This document shows, piece after piece, positions 34,998 to 47,500 of a DNA stretch of 64,000 nt. Under the pieces are notes generated by a model. That model was not told the origin of the DNA and ran no database searches. It saw nothing but the letters and a program-made list of their open reading frames with translations. The first letter of the stretch is position 1. Every line of letters starts with the position of its first letter. The position numbers were made by a program, and so were the translations under genes. Source of the DNA: Brachionus manjavacas (Eukaryota > Rotifera > Eurotatoria > Ploima > Brachionidae). The DNA lies in contig JAHQIY010000035.1 in NCBI GenBank assembly GCA_019054805.1, positions 124,001 through 188,000 on the forward strand, read 5' to 3'.

Positions 34998-37900
34998 TTA
35001 GTCACTCAATGTTCTTTGAAATGAGGAAATCTTTGAATATTCCTGCGTAAAGTTGTTGCTTAAAATGTTCTGCTGTAAGCTTTCCATGCTGTTTGTAAGG
35101 CGATCATAATGAAAATAAAAATCATTCTCGTATTTTATGATCAAATTAAACTCCAAAGCGACCAGAATCGGAAATTCATATAGGGTCACATCTTTGCGGC
35201 TATCGAAGCGGAATTTATTTGTTATATTATCAATCAACTTGTTTATGTCTTTTTTAATGACATCATTGAGCTTTGCGGCCAGAATGAGACAATTTGCGGC
35301 CAAAAACTTTCGGTTTGATTTGTTTATGAGACCCTTGGCACAAAGTTGAATCTAAAAAAGGAAATGAATAGTTTTGGAAAAAATTTTACTTGAAGAATTA
35401 GTTTTTCAAAATAAATGTAAGACTGGGCCACAACTGTGATATCCAGACTGCTTTCGTAAGCTATTTCCATCATTTCGCGTTTAATGCTAGTGGTGAATTC
35501 AATTTTAAAATTTGATTCCAAAAATGTACCATTTGTCAAATTACCTCCTTAATTTGGTCAAAGTTATCTGAATGTGCGGAAATTTTTCTTTAAATGTTTC
35601 ATTTATTTCTTTTTTCAAGTCAAGCGGCTTTACATAATCAATAATTGAAACCTTTTAAAATGAAAATAAAATTTTAATTCTGGAAAAATAAAAATTTGGA
35701 AAATTTTTTTTCAAATTAAATTTAGTAAAATCAATTTAGCAAACATTCGAATTCAAAGAATCAAAAAGTTAATTAAGGACCAAAAAAGTTTTCAAAAAAC
35801 TAAAACTTCCGAATAAAAATACTCTATAAGGGATCAAAAATGTTGATTGTGCGAAACAGTGGAGCCTTGTAAATGTTTATTTGGTTTTAAAGAATATTTA
35901 TTGATGAATATGAAAAAACTTATGAAAGTGAACGTGAATAAGTAGAAACACTAGGGGACTAGACACTTCTAGTCATTTGGGATGTTTGGCTCAATTGCTA
36001 CAGTTAATTGCTAAAAAAAATTTTAAAGGTTTACCAAGGAAATTTTAATACAAATTACTTTCAAAATATTTATTTTTTGCAAAATTATTTATATTTTTAC
36101 ATTTGATCAACTCAAATGTAAAAAATTTACAGCAATCTTGTTCAAAAATTTAATCCATTGAATGTTTGGAACACAAGACTGTAAATCAAAATATCAATTT
36201 TGTTGACTCAGCCAAAATTGTTCAAAAGTCATTAAGTCAAAGTCAAGTTAAGACTTTAAATTAAAAAAAAAGCCATTTAAATTGACTTTTAAATTTTTAT
36301 TTTAAAATTTGAAGTTTAGAATGATTTTATTCTAGGAAAACTGTAAAAGATTAAAAAATATTAAAATTTATCTTGAATTTATGATAATCTACAACTTTTA
36401 GGCTTGATTACTTTTCACTCTTTTTTTTTTTTTAAATCTTTAAAAATCAAATAGCTTGACTTTTAAAAAATTATTAAATGACTTTTTATTTGGCTTTTGC
36501 ACAAGTCTGGAATCATTGTCAAATTAATAATAAATTAATTTAAACTTTTTATTATTCTAAAAAGATTACTCAAATCAAATTTTTTTTTTCGCTCTGGTCA
36601 TCGAACATTTGATTTGAATTTTTTAACAAAATCAAAATAAAATTTTAAAAGTGAAAAACTATTTTCCAGATTTAAAAAAAATTTATGCTGGAGCTAATGC
36701 TTCTATTATCTAAAACAAAAAGATTAATTACACTTAAAAATCAAAATATTATTAAAAATTGAATAGAAGAAAATAGGTTCCGTGGTTTTTCCGGGACTTG
36801 AAAAAAACTTTTCCGAAAAAAAATTTTTTTTATGTTCGATCTAAAAGACTGGAAAAAAATTAACAATAAATAAACAAAATGTGATTAATCAATTTGAATT
36901 AAATTGAATTTATTTGAAAATTAAAAATTAACAAAGATCTATGGAACACCTGACAAAAAGACAAAAGTTTGTATAGAAAATTAAATTGTTTTAAAATTAC
37001 CGCGTATGAAGCAAATTTAAGGCACGTTCTGTTCTTACCAGCGGTCATTTCGGTCAATTGAGGATCATCTAAATAATCTTGTTGATACTGCATTGGGCTA
37101 TACGCATAGGCATCTTGAGGAAAAAAATAAAAGAATAAAATTTTTTGCTGTTATTTTAATAGATCAAAAAATATAAAAATGAGACCTTTTTTCATTAAAA
37201 ATTTCTGCTCAGTTGTCGCTTCTTTGTCAATATTTTCCCCTTCATTCCCATCTTGGTCAATTTGCTCAGCGTTTTCTTCATTTTTTCTAACATTACTTGA
37301 GGACATTGGATCAACTAGACAAGCATATGACATGGTTCCCTAAAATTGTCCATTTTAAATTAGCAAAAATTTCAATTAAAGTAAATGATATCTTGAATTA
37401 AATTTTCAAATTAAATTTAAAATCATTTCATTTTTCCACTATCAAAAAAAGGTAAAAAAATTATCTGAAAATGAACTCATCGCATTAAAATGAAAAGGTG
37501 TTAATCTATAGGCCACTTAACTCTCAAAGCCTGGAGAGGTTTTTTCGACCCTTTTTGCTACTTATTTTGCTTATTGCTCAATAAATTTAATCATTTTTGA
37601 CCATTTTTTCCCATCAAAATTAAAATCAAAAAAATGTTTTTATTAATAAATTTTGATAACAAAATTTTTTTTATTTTAATGCAAAAAAAAGTATCCGTTT
37701 AACCCAAAGAGGGGTTTCTGGACCCTCCAAAAATATTGTATTATTTTTGATAAAATAAAGAAATGACATGGCTAAGTATGCTATTAATTCCAAACTCTAC
37801 TACATTTCAATAGTTCCTATAATAATTTATTATTTAAATTAATAAAATTGTTTTAGAAAGCGTTATTTTTCCATTACCTGAAAATAATTATAAAATTACA

Positions 37901-39484
37901 TTAATCACTTGAATGGTTTTAAAATTTTCCTAATTAATTTTTTTAGATTCTTTTTCCACTATCAAAAGTCAAATACTCGACAAAAATTTTTCAATTTTTT
38001 TCATCCATAATTCAATTCCAGAAATTTTATTTAAATTTTGAAGAAATATTAAAAAATAATTAAACAGCTTTAAAACAATTTAAGACCAGATGAGTTATAA
38101 AGACTTGTGAAAAACTTTCTAATATTTTTCACTAATTTTGTCCTTGTATTCGAATTAATAGATTTTTTTTTATTAAAAATGCAAAATAATTGTACAACAA
38201 AGTAAAAAATATAATTATAAAAATTTGTTAACTTAATGAATAAAAATTTTCTGATTTTAAAACTCAACTTTTTTTGGATTAAAATAAAAAATCATATTTA
38301 TTTTTTAGTTTAAAAATCAGAAAATTAGTTGACTTGACTAAACTTAAAAAATTTCAAGTCATTGACTTAAGACTTGTGACTTAAAAACAAGTCTGGTTGT
38401 TAATAAGATAAAATAAGATAAAATAAGATAAAAATAGGCAAACATTTTTGTGGGAAGATCACCTAAACTTACAGATCATTAAAAAATAATCAAATACTTG
38501 ATTTAGAAATTCATCAAAATTAAGATTGAGCAGCGAGAAAACATCATGCATAAATCCATTATGGACAATCTGGGTCTTGTTGAGCGACAGATGCCGATTT
38601 TTCACAATTAAAGAATCGTTCAGGTCACTTTTATGCAGCCGAAAGGGCAGTCGCGAGAAAATGCCAACTGGTGAGCCATTTGAAGTGAGCACAGCCTTTT
38701 CGTTTGTCAAACGCAGTAGATTGTTAAAGAATGATATCTTTGTGCTCCTGGTGCTGTTGACAGACAAAAAATTGCTTCTCATCAAGCTACTGCTAAAATA
38801 AGACTCGTTCGAGCTCTCCGAAATGGTTCGCCTGTAATTCCGACCACTAGTGGTCTCGCTGGACTTGTTTTCACTCTTGTTCCTTTCAATTTTGGAGCTT
38901 GTTTCACTCGATTGCTTTTTATTTTGTCTCAGCGAGCTCTGGACCGACGTGGCAATGGATGAATTGGATGACAAAGTCACATTAGATGTAGCCAATTGTT
39001 GTATGTCTTGGTTCACATTGGCCTTGTGGTTATCTGACTCAGGATAGTGCATGGAAGTTTTATTCAAATTTACATCACGTGATACAGACAAACTTGGTTG
39101 TATGTTTATCTGCGGAATCGTAGGGCTCTTGGTGTGCAAAAAATTGCCAACATACAAATCAGGCACAAAACTAGTGGAGCAAAACTCATTGCGTAGAAAT
39201 TCTTTTGTTCTTGTAGAGTGGTGGTTTTCGGTGACCAATTTGCTTTTGTAGTGGTCGAAAAATTTGTTCTGTCTACATGGAGAAGTTTCGATGCGATTGA
39301 ATGTTAGAAAGAAGTCCAAGTCATTTTTGGCCAAGAGACAATCGAACTGAGCAAATTTGGAGTCGTTTTCTGCCAAGCCATTCAGTGGTATGTTGGTCAG
39401 ATAGTTTTCGGCAAAGATGCGCCTCTTAAACTTCTTGAATTTACAGATTGTTTTTTTGCCATCACTCCAATCGGAGGATTTCAT
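34998..39484 (-). CDS. CABLES: CABLES-type CDK5/ABL enzyme substrate with cyclin box
   Basis: CABLES proteins link cyclin-dependent kinases (CDK2/3/5) to tyrosine kinases such as ABL/SRC. Exons read on the minus strand: about 38460-39489 (ATG at 39484, right after an acceptor ATTCCGTAG; contains [16 protein letters not shown] and a Ser/Asn-rich region), 37186-37339, 37001-37113 (DYLDDPQ ... CLKFASYA), about 35546-35651 ([20 protein letters not shown]), 35390-35486 (SIKREM ... [13 protein letters not shown]) and 34998-35351 ([13 protein letters not shown] ... [15 protein letters not shown], stop). The last four form the conserved C-terminal cyclin fold and join in phase. The junction between the first exon and 37339 is uncertain: a phase-0 CAA|GTATTT donor fits, but a small missed exon is possible. 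Expected length is about 610 residues. Introns between the last exons are 38-60 bp; the larger ones contain AAGTC-rich repeats. Confidence 0.9.
38395..38433. repeat. Tandem (AAATAAGATA)n in CABLES intron
   Basis: About three and a half 10 bp units just 3' of the first coding exon. Confidence 0.8.
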
Positions 39485-39489
39485 TTGTG

Positions 39490-40844
39490 CTACGGAATTG
39501 AAAAAAATGAAGCTTTTTTTGTTTTGTTTTAGCATATATTATTTTGAATTTTTTTTTTTATAAATAAGATGTATGTTTGAAAATTTGAAGCAAAATTTTT
39601 AAAATTGAATTAACATAAATAAATTTTTTTTAATCTGATAAAAAAAGGATGCCAGTTGATTCATATGCAATTTAGAGAGGGAACAAAAAATTGAGTTTGC
39701 CACTTTTGCCTTCACTCAAGTCATTTGCGTCGCTTGACTTCCGGCCACCAAATATTCCCGAATTAAACTTTAAGAAATAAATAATTTAATTAAAAGGTAA
39801 GCAATTAGTTTTCTTTAAATAGTTCAATTTTATGCAAAAGATTTATTCACGGTATATTTATAGCTTCTTTTTTTGAAATCAATTTAGAAGATTTTATAGT
39901 GATGAAATCGAATATAATATTTGAATAAATATAAATTTGAAAATGGTTTATTTTTTTGTGTTTGAATTACAAAATGTATCCAATTTTGAACTAGCATTGA
40001 AAAAGTGCGATGTTTCAGATATATTTTTCAGTTTCATATAAAAAAATAATTTTAAGTCATTATTGCAAGCATTTTCAAATTTGAAATTAAACTCTTTAGT
40101 GAAATAGTTTTTATTTTTTTTTTGGAAATTTGAAAAAAATATTGAAAAATTCTTTTTTAACTTTTAAAAAATTTATTTGTTTGTTTATCTGTACCAAGCT
40201 AATGCTCCTTCAGAATAAAAAATATTTGAAAAAAAAAATAAAAATAAATAGATTAAAATTTAAAGTCAATAGTTGAAAAGTCGGTTAGTTGGTTAGGTGA
40301 ACCAAAGTTAACCTTTAATGCGAAAAATTCTTTTAAAAACAAACTGAATAAAGCTATTTAATAGAATGTCTAATTCTCGAAACTGATACAAAAATAAAAA
40401 TTAAAATTAAAAATTGTTTTGTTTTTTTTTATTTGAAGGAGCTTTAGAAATAGCTTAGCATTGCTCTGATCTGGTTGACATGGTATTAACCTTTCAACAA
40501 TCCCATGCGCTCTCTACTTAAATCGTTGTCTTAAAACGTAAATAATAAAAATTAATTTTTTCCCCTTCAATTGTTTGAGTTAAAGGAACATCGATTCATC
40601 TATTTGGTAAATTTTACCTACTTCGCCCACTTTTGAATATTTGACTTATTTTTTTTCAATCTCATTTTTTATTTTATCATTAGCTCTTTTCTAAATAGAT
40701 GAAAAAATTGCAAAAAAGGTGAAAAATTTTAGGGTTAGGTGAACTAATATTTCATAAAACCTGAGTACAAAAATTGTCCCAGTAACAGGTGAACCACAGG
40801 CAAAATAATTTCAAAATAAAAAATTTAAACTTATGCAATATTAC
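39490..40844. other. Upstream region of CABLES
   Basis: Holds the inverted family A tail (40181-40220) and possibly CABLES 5' UTR and promoter (GC-richer patch 39660-39760). No gene otherwise. Confidence 0.35.
40181..40220 (-). repeat. Retroposon 3' tail, family A (copy 5, minus)
   Basis: The reverse complement reads CTGAAGGAGCATTAGCTTGG, then TACAGATAAACAAACAAATAAA. It is the only copy in minus orientation. Confidence 0.7.
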
Positions 40845-41202
40845 ATCATCGCCAACTATGGATTATCTCAGCGAGGCGAACTGGCCATCCTGTCCATTTG
40901 CAACCGCCGCAATTCCACAGTCTCAAAACTCGTGGTTAAGGTATCTATCGATGAAATTTAGCACACTTGAAACTTAGGCTTGCTGGTAACAGAAAAAAAA
41001 ATCAATTCTAATTGCAACCCTCCAAAAAGAAAATGACTCTTTAAAACAAACGACAAACAACAGCAGCAACGAAAACGAAACAACAACGAACTCAAATCAA
41101 ACATTCGTGAGCTTGCTTCACGATAACAAAAAAACTATATCAGAAATGGTAATGCTTACAAAAGTGTCCCAAGATTTCAAAAAAATAAAAAAATAAAGAA
41201 CA
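40845..41202 (+). pseudogene. LINE ORF1-like relic
   Basis: The first block reads IIANYGLSQRGELAILSICN and VSKLVVKVSID. After stops and a shift it continues SILIATLQKENDSLKQTTNN, a Asn/Thr-rich linker and TISEMVMLTKVSQDFKKIKK, stop. A coiled-coil 'LxxENxxLK' segment followed by an 'EMVMxxKxSxD' helix is usual just before the RNA-binding fold in CR1-type ORF1 proteins. I make that assignment cautiously. Confidence 0.45.
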
Positions 41203-41562
41203 AAAAAACCCAAGAATTTTTGTTTTTTATTTTCTCAAATTTTCAATTAGTATATTGAATAAGCGAAAAGCTCACAAAAATAAAATATCTTGGCAATGTG
41301 AAATTTTAATTCACGGATTACAGAATAGAAATAATTCTGCAACTCAAACAAAACCATCCAGGGTGCAGAATGTGTATAATAATTGTCCCTATTTTATGCT
41401 ACTAGATAATGGGTAGGCGCTCATCTCCTTTTCAAGTACCTTTTTGAGCAACGGCTCTGATCTGACACAGAGGCTACTGCATCAAGTTGATCATTTTCAC
41501 CGCAATTATTACCAAGTCAAAACTGGTGCTCCAATTTATATGATGAAAGAGTTTTAATCATT

Positions 41563-41626
41563 CGATTTTGAAACCCTCGATCTTCTGCTTGCATGACCTA
41601 CACGCAAACCAATCGGCTATACGGGC
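41563..41626 (-). repeat. tRNA-derived SINE head
   Basis: The minus strand reads GCCCGTATAGCCGATTGGTT at the 5' end (A-box like TAGCCGATTGG) and GAGGGTTTCAAAATCGA about 45 bp on (decayed B-box, compare GGTTCGAATC). The tRNA acceptor pairing is not preserved, so this is not a functional tRNA. The less AT-rich minus-strand sequence continues to about 41340, consistent with a SINE body of about 290 bp. Confidence 0.6.
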
Positions 41627-41689
41627 TTATTTAAAACATTTTTTATTCAGTTTGAGTTAGTAATTAAAAAAATATCCTTTTGGGTAATG

Positions 41690-42840
41690 GTTTGGAAGAT
41701 AAGATATATCCTCATTGGTTGAAATTGAAGGAGAAGAAGATTTTAAATTACCAGAACTAAACTTACTTTTACCAAATCAAAATTTATCTTTACTGGAACC
41801 AAATATTCCTAATTTTTCATGCTAATTAACCTATGAGAATTTAGAAACTGTTAGAAACTTAGCAAAGTAATCAGTTAAATTAGATTTGAAAGATAATTAT
41901 GATTCATATAATAGAATTGAGTCGCTTTTAAAAATGATAATTTTGAAAAGAATGAAAAAACAAAACGAGATATGCAAGAAAGTTTGAAAAGGCTGAGAGA
42001 ATAGAAATTTTAAAAAAATGGGAATATCAATAAAAAAACCAAGAGGTCATGGACGAAAAATGACACTAATAAACAGCGTGTTTTAAGAGTGAACCGAGAA
42101 TTACCAAAAATCAAGTTGTTGATCAGCAAAAAACTATAAATATCCAAAATAATCGCTTTTATGGTCCCGAAAACCATTTTGTCAATCAGCAAGTACTTAA
42201 AAATATCTAAAATAATCGTTTTTGTCAGCTTGAGGATCATCTTTTTGATCGTCATTCAACCAAAATTATCTTTAATTATCGAATTCATGAACTTGAAAAT
42301 CAAGTTGTTGATCAGCAAGCAACTATGAATATGTATAATAATCATTTTTATCGTCCCGAAAATTAATTAGTTGATAAGCAAGAAACTTTAAATATCACAA
42401 ATTATAGAATTCGTGAACTTAAAAATTAAGTTAAAACTAAGCAATGTTCAACAAAATCCTAAATAATCGTGTTCTTGTACTCAAAAATCATGTTTTTGAT
42501 CAGCAATCAACTAAAATTATCAAACATTATCGAATTCGTGAACCCAAAAATCAAGCTTTTTGATCAGCAGCCATCCATAAATATCAAAAATTATCGTTTT
42601 TTTTAGCACGAAGATCATGTTTTTGATCAGCAATCAATTAAAACTATCTTGAATTATCGAATTCTTGAATTTGAAAATCAAGATGTTAAAAAAGCAATGA
42701 CCTAACTTAACCCTAAATTATCGAATTCGTGAACTCAAAAATCAAGTCGTTGATCAGCAAAAAACCATAAATACCCAAAATTATAAAATTCGTGAACTTG
42801 AAATTCAACTTCACGAATTCTATATTTCTTGAATGTTTTT
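41690..42840 (+). pseudogene. Decayed coiled-coil gene with 63 bp (21 aa) repeats
   Basis: An upstream frame (about 41716-41823) reads LVEIEGEEDFKLPELNLLLP and NQNLSLLEPNIPNF, stop, followed by broken YENLETVRNLAK-like coiled coil. From about 42090 to 42840 come a dozen degenerate copies of a unit encoding NYRIRELENQVVDQQETINT plus Q: 21 residues, three heptads. The GTTGATCAGCAA core recurs at 42119, 42303, 42560, 42752 and elsewhere. Most units are in frame with one another but stops and indels break the whole. No intact protein is made. A related ORF with an 18-aa repeat survives at 59917-60628. Confidence 0.7.
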
Positions 42841-43119
42841 CTCTTTTTTTATCGTTGGATTTAGTAATTTTCAAAATATTTGAATAAATTAATTAATTTT
42901 AAATCACAATAACAAAAAATTGTAGAATAAAATATTAAAACGTAGCTATGAATAATAACTTTGAGTAAATGAGAATTTTAAATTATTATTGTTTTTAAGT
43001 CAAAAAGAAATAAGACTATTATTTAGTCGATATGAGACAAATAAAAAATTAAATGAATTCAAAATAAAATTTATTTTTTTATAAAAATAGCTAAAATCCT
43101 ATCAAAATAAACAACTAAA

Positions 43120-43425
43120 AAATTGAAAAATTGGACGAAATTCTAATATTGGTGGATGAGCTAAAAACAATTGTTCAGGGCCTGAAAAATCAAGTTGTTG
43201 ATCAGCAAGAAACTATAAATACCCAAAATTATCGAATTCTTAAACTTCAAAATCAAGTTGTAAAAAAGCAATGACCTAACAAAACCCTAAATAATCGCGT
43301 TCTTGTACCCAAAAATCAAGTCGTTGATCAGCAAGAAACTATAAATTCCCAAAACATTCGTATTTACAATTATGAAATTGAATTGCAATCTTCTGATTTT
43401 GGGAATTTTCAACCACAGGTATAAA
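43120..43425 (+). pseudogene. Second fragment of the 21-aa coiled-coil repeat family
   Basis: Reads LDEILILVDELKTIVQGLKN, QVVDQQETINTQNYRILKLQ, a stop after NQVVKKQ, then NQVVDQQETINSQNIRIYNY and EIELQSSDFGNFQPQV, stop. It looks like a start and end of the same protein family with most repeats deleted. Confidence 0.65.
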
Positions 43426-44024
43426 TGTCAAATAAAGGAAAAAAAATTTGTTTTGATAATTATTTTTTATTAATGTTATTAAGTTTAATTAGCATGTTTT
43501 TTTAAATATTTTTGTTTAATAAATATTAGTTTAAAATTTAACAAACTTTTTTTAAAAGACTAATATAATTTATTTAAAATACTTTATCATTTTTTTTAGA
43601 ATTCAATAGCTTATGAGAACAGAAGATGCTTATTATAGAAAATCTTATAAATGATAAACAATTAATTTGTAAAAATCAATATAAATAATTAAGATTTTAT
43701 AATGTTATTATAATAATTGAATAAATATTTTTGGAATCTTTGAATTAAATTAAAGAACTCTTGATAAAAAATTGATAAGATTCCATCCTTTTGGACTTCT
43801 CTCGTATCGATTTGAGTTCGTCAGAATAAGATTATTATTGATGTTAATTAAAATTTACTTTAATATTTATTGTGATAAAGGGTAATTGAGATTAAATTTT
43901 AAATCAATTAGTGAATTTTCTTGAAAATAAATAAAAAAAAAGACGAAAAATATTATTTATTTACGATTTACAAAATAATTTGAACTCTTGGAATAAATCT
44001 GAACTTAAAAAATATTTTGGACAT
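43426..44024. other. AT-rich interval 3' of SNAPC5
   Basis: No gene. An AATAAA downstream of the SNAPC5 stop (near 43930 on the minus strand) may end its mRNA. Confidence 0.3.
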
Positions 44025-44366
44025 TTATTCCTCTTCTTCCTCCTCTTCCTCAATTTGATCTTGCTGAAATTTTTGTTTGATGAGTGGATCGAGATTCAAA
44101 TCAACGGCCGTATGAGTTGACTGTTCATAGGTTACTGTTGTTTTTGGTTGATTTATTTTCTGATTTAATTTTGATTCTTTTCTAATTAATTTCAAATTGA
44201 ATTTTTTCAAATAATAAAAATGACCAAGTTCTTACTCAATTATGTTCACTAAATTTAGCTCTTCGATTTCAAGTCTTTGCTTTTGAGCCTCCAAATTTGA
44301 GATGAGCTTTTTCAGAATATCTTCTTGCTTTTTGAGCTCATTTAATTTTTCCAGTGACTTATCCAT
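44025..44366 (-). CDS. SNAPC5: SNAPC5 (SNAP19) subunit of the snRNA-activating complex
   Basis: SNAPC recognises the proximal sequence element of small nuclear RNA promoters for RNA polymerases II and III; SNAPC5 is its smallest subunit. Exon 1 (44236-44366) encodes MDKSLEKLNELKKQEDILKK followed by LISNLEAQKQRLEIEELNL, a leucine-zipper-like coiled coil aligning with the human N-terminus. A 54 bp GT-AG intron (44182-44235, phase 2) leads to exon 2 (44025-44181). That exon ends with a run of eight glutamates at the stop, matching the acidic C-terminus of vertebrate SNAPC5. Predicted length is 95 residues; human is 98. It lies head-to-head with FIG4, 211 bp between start codons. Confidence 0.88.
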
Positions 44367-44577
44367 TTTGGTCTAAGAAAAAAAAATTAAAAATTTAAAA
44401 AATTTATTTTTCTGCAAATCACATGACTCAATAATCTATTTTGTTGTAAATTTCTCATTCATTTTTATCTAAAATGTTAATTTAGTAATGCTTTATATTT
44501 GAAAAATTTAATTGAAAATTTTTTTTATTTTAATTTATAAATAAGTAATTTTTTATTCTCACTTTTTGTCATTAAAA
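44367..44577. promoter_or_regulatory. Bidirectional promoter between SNAPC5 and FIG4
   Basis: The only sequence between two diverging start codons. It is almost pure A/T except for TCACATGACTCA at 44419-44430, which combines an M-box/E-box like TCACATG with an AP-1-like TGACTCA. Those sites are suggestive only. Confidence 0.6.
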
Positions 44578-47500
44578 ATGGAAAAAAGTTGCCAAACTCT
44601 AACTTATCCTCTTATAAATTTGATTCAAAAAATTACAGTCTACGAAACAAACCACGTATTTTATCTTAAATTTAATTTATTTTTACACATATTATAAAGT
44701 ACAAAATTTTAACCAAGAGTTTTTACATAATTGGATCCAATTCGTCTGAGACTCACTTTCGTGTAATAAAAATCGATCGGACCTGTGATCCCAAAAAGCT
44801 TTCGTTCAGCGAAGACATAGTAATCAAAAGTAGAAAGCTAGCAAATTTTGTTTTAAAACTAATTATTTAGCATGAATACAACCAGCAGGAGATAAATGAA
44901 TTAATTTCCATGATAAATATTGACAACTTACCTGGAAAGGCGCAGTCAACTGGCATAAACAATGGCATTGTCCGGCAGTTTGGTGCTCATTTTATTTTAG
45001 GTACTTGAATTGGGAAGATTTATTTTTGTTAGCTTTATTTTTGTTGAAGGTTTTGTACAATTTTTGGAAGGACACTACATGATATTGGTCACCAAGCAGC
45101 TTCCTGTGGCCATTCTAGGATACCATGTGGTGTATACCATTGAGGATGTTGCAATGGTCTACATTCCTTATGTAGAAAAGTCAAGTAACAAGGAAGTGAA
45201 CCAGGAAGAGCAAAGATACGTGAAAATGTTCCAGTCAATTGACCTGAGACAAAATTTCTATTACAGCTACACTTATGATTTGACGCACACTATGCAGCAT
45301 AATTTTTCCAAAGTGAGAGAAGGTCAGAAAAATTGTGAGGCATTAAAAATTTTGGGTGTCAAAAATAATCCATCATCTAAATTTATGTGGAATGAATTTT
45401 TGCTTGAGCCAGTGATCAAAAAAATTGGTTATTCATGGATTGTATATTTAATTCACGGATATCTATCTCAATCAAATATCCTTTACAAAATTTGAAAAAA
45501 ATTAAATTAACTTTTAAATTTTGATATTTTCCTTAACATTTTACGCTTGAACATATTTGGATGCACTGTTTTTGTGACTTTGATTGCAAGGCGCTCTCAA
45601 AAATATGCAGGAACAAGATTCTTGAAAAGAGGTGGCACTAGCGAGGGCTATGTTGCCAACGAAGTTGAGACAGAGCAAATTGTGCACAATGGCTCGATTT
45701 CTTCTTTTGAAAAAGGCTATTTTACTTCATTTGTGCACACAAGAGGCTCAATCCCATGCTTTTGGTCACAGGACCCTAAAGCAGTGCCCAAACCACCCAT
45801 TGTTAGTATGTTGACAAAGATTTTTGTTTGCTTGTTTTACTAAATAAAAAAAAATCTCTTTCTAGTTGGAAATGTGGACCCGTTTGCAACAGTCGCAGCT
45901 AGACATTTTAAGCAATTGTTCTCACGGTTCGGTGCGCCAGTTATTATTCTAAATTTAGTTAAAATGAGGGAAAAAAAGCCACAAGAAAGTATTCTAGCAA
46001 ATGAGTACAAACTAAGCCTGGATTATTTGAAGCAATTTTTACCAAACCAAAATTTTATCGACTACATTTGCTTTGATATGGCCAAATTTAACAAAATGTG
46101 AGTAAAATTCTCTGATCTAGTGTAAATTTTTCAAGAAAAATTGATTTTGTTTTTTTTATTGAGCTATGTAAATTTGGAGAGATATTTTAAAATTTTGTTT
46201 TTTCATCTAAAAGAGTAGAATAAATGAAGTTGATAATTTTGTTCAAAAATTAGTTTTTAAAAGAATTAATTTTTTAGGGTAGCTTGATAGACTTATTCTT
46301 AAGTCACAAAAATTTAAGTCAAATTTATGACTTAACTTTAATTTTTTTTTAGTTCGGTCAAACAAACGGAAATAAGATAACAAAAAAAAAAGGTTTTTAT
46401 TTAGATGTTTTATTAAAAAATAGACGCATAATATAAAATTTTAAATATTTACTATTAAAAATTAATTCTTAATAAAAAAACCCAATAGAAGGAAAAAAAC
46501 AAATCAAAATTTAAAAAAGGGACTAATTTGTTACACTTTTACAATTAATTATTAAAATAATAAGAGTGACTTATTAGACAAACGATAACAAGGATACTAC
46601 GTTAATAGTATAGTATTTGAATGAAATATTTAAAATAAAGTAGTAAAAGAAAATGTTTAAAACAAGTTAAAAAAATAATTAATGTTTTAAATTAATAATC
46701 ATTTTTTGTTGCTTACTAATAAATATTTTGGATTAATATAGCATTTTAATCTTTTGGAACAAAGAAGGGTTTTTTGAATCACAAATTTTAAATCAAAAAA
46801 ATATGAAATAGAAAAAAATTTTTGAAAAAAAACAAAATATTACAATCAAATTTTTAAATAATCTAGAAAAAGCCATTTTATGTTACTTTTTTTAACTTAA
46901 TGCAAAAAATTTTTTAAATCATTGACTTGACTTGACTTAAAAAATTAAAAAAAAAACTTGAAAAAAATGAGTCAATTCATTTAAATATTTATTTTATTTT
47001 TTAAATTTACAAGCCATGTAAAGCATGCTAAAATAAAATTATTTTATTAGTTCAAAGATTAATTTCAATATACAAAGATAAACTACTGAACTGTTAAAAA
47101 AATTTAAGTATTGGAAGTTTTTGATTCAGTTGTGGCATCATCATCATTGTCTTTCTCACAACTATTGCAATCGCCAAATAATTCTTGTTCAGTTTCATTT
47201 ATTCCATATCTAAATTTTTTGAGTAATTGCATTATTAAGTAAGCTAATGTGTTTAATATTTTTTATTAATTGGAAAAAAATAAAAGTAAATTTCATTTTA
47301 AAATTAATCTGAGCATTATCTATTTTTACTTATCTGAATTAGTTTAAATAAAAAAAGGACATAAAAAATTTAGTACGGATTTTAGTTTGCCTGAGATTTT
47401 GAGTCCGGACTTTTTTTTTAATTTTCTTTCAAAAGTCCAAGTTCAGGCTTTAAAATTTTGAAGACATTTATGCTAAAATTGCAAGAAAATTCTGATTTTT

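Noticed and set aside
41563..41626. A functional tRNA gene
   Set aside because: The B-box is decayed and the acceptor, D and anticodon stems do not pair properly; a SINE head explains the boxes better.
42010..42255. 81-codon minus-strand frame
   Set aside because: Antisense to the decayed 63 bp coiled-coil repeats; hydrophobic periodicity comes from the repeat.
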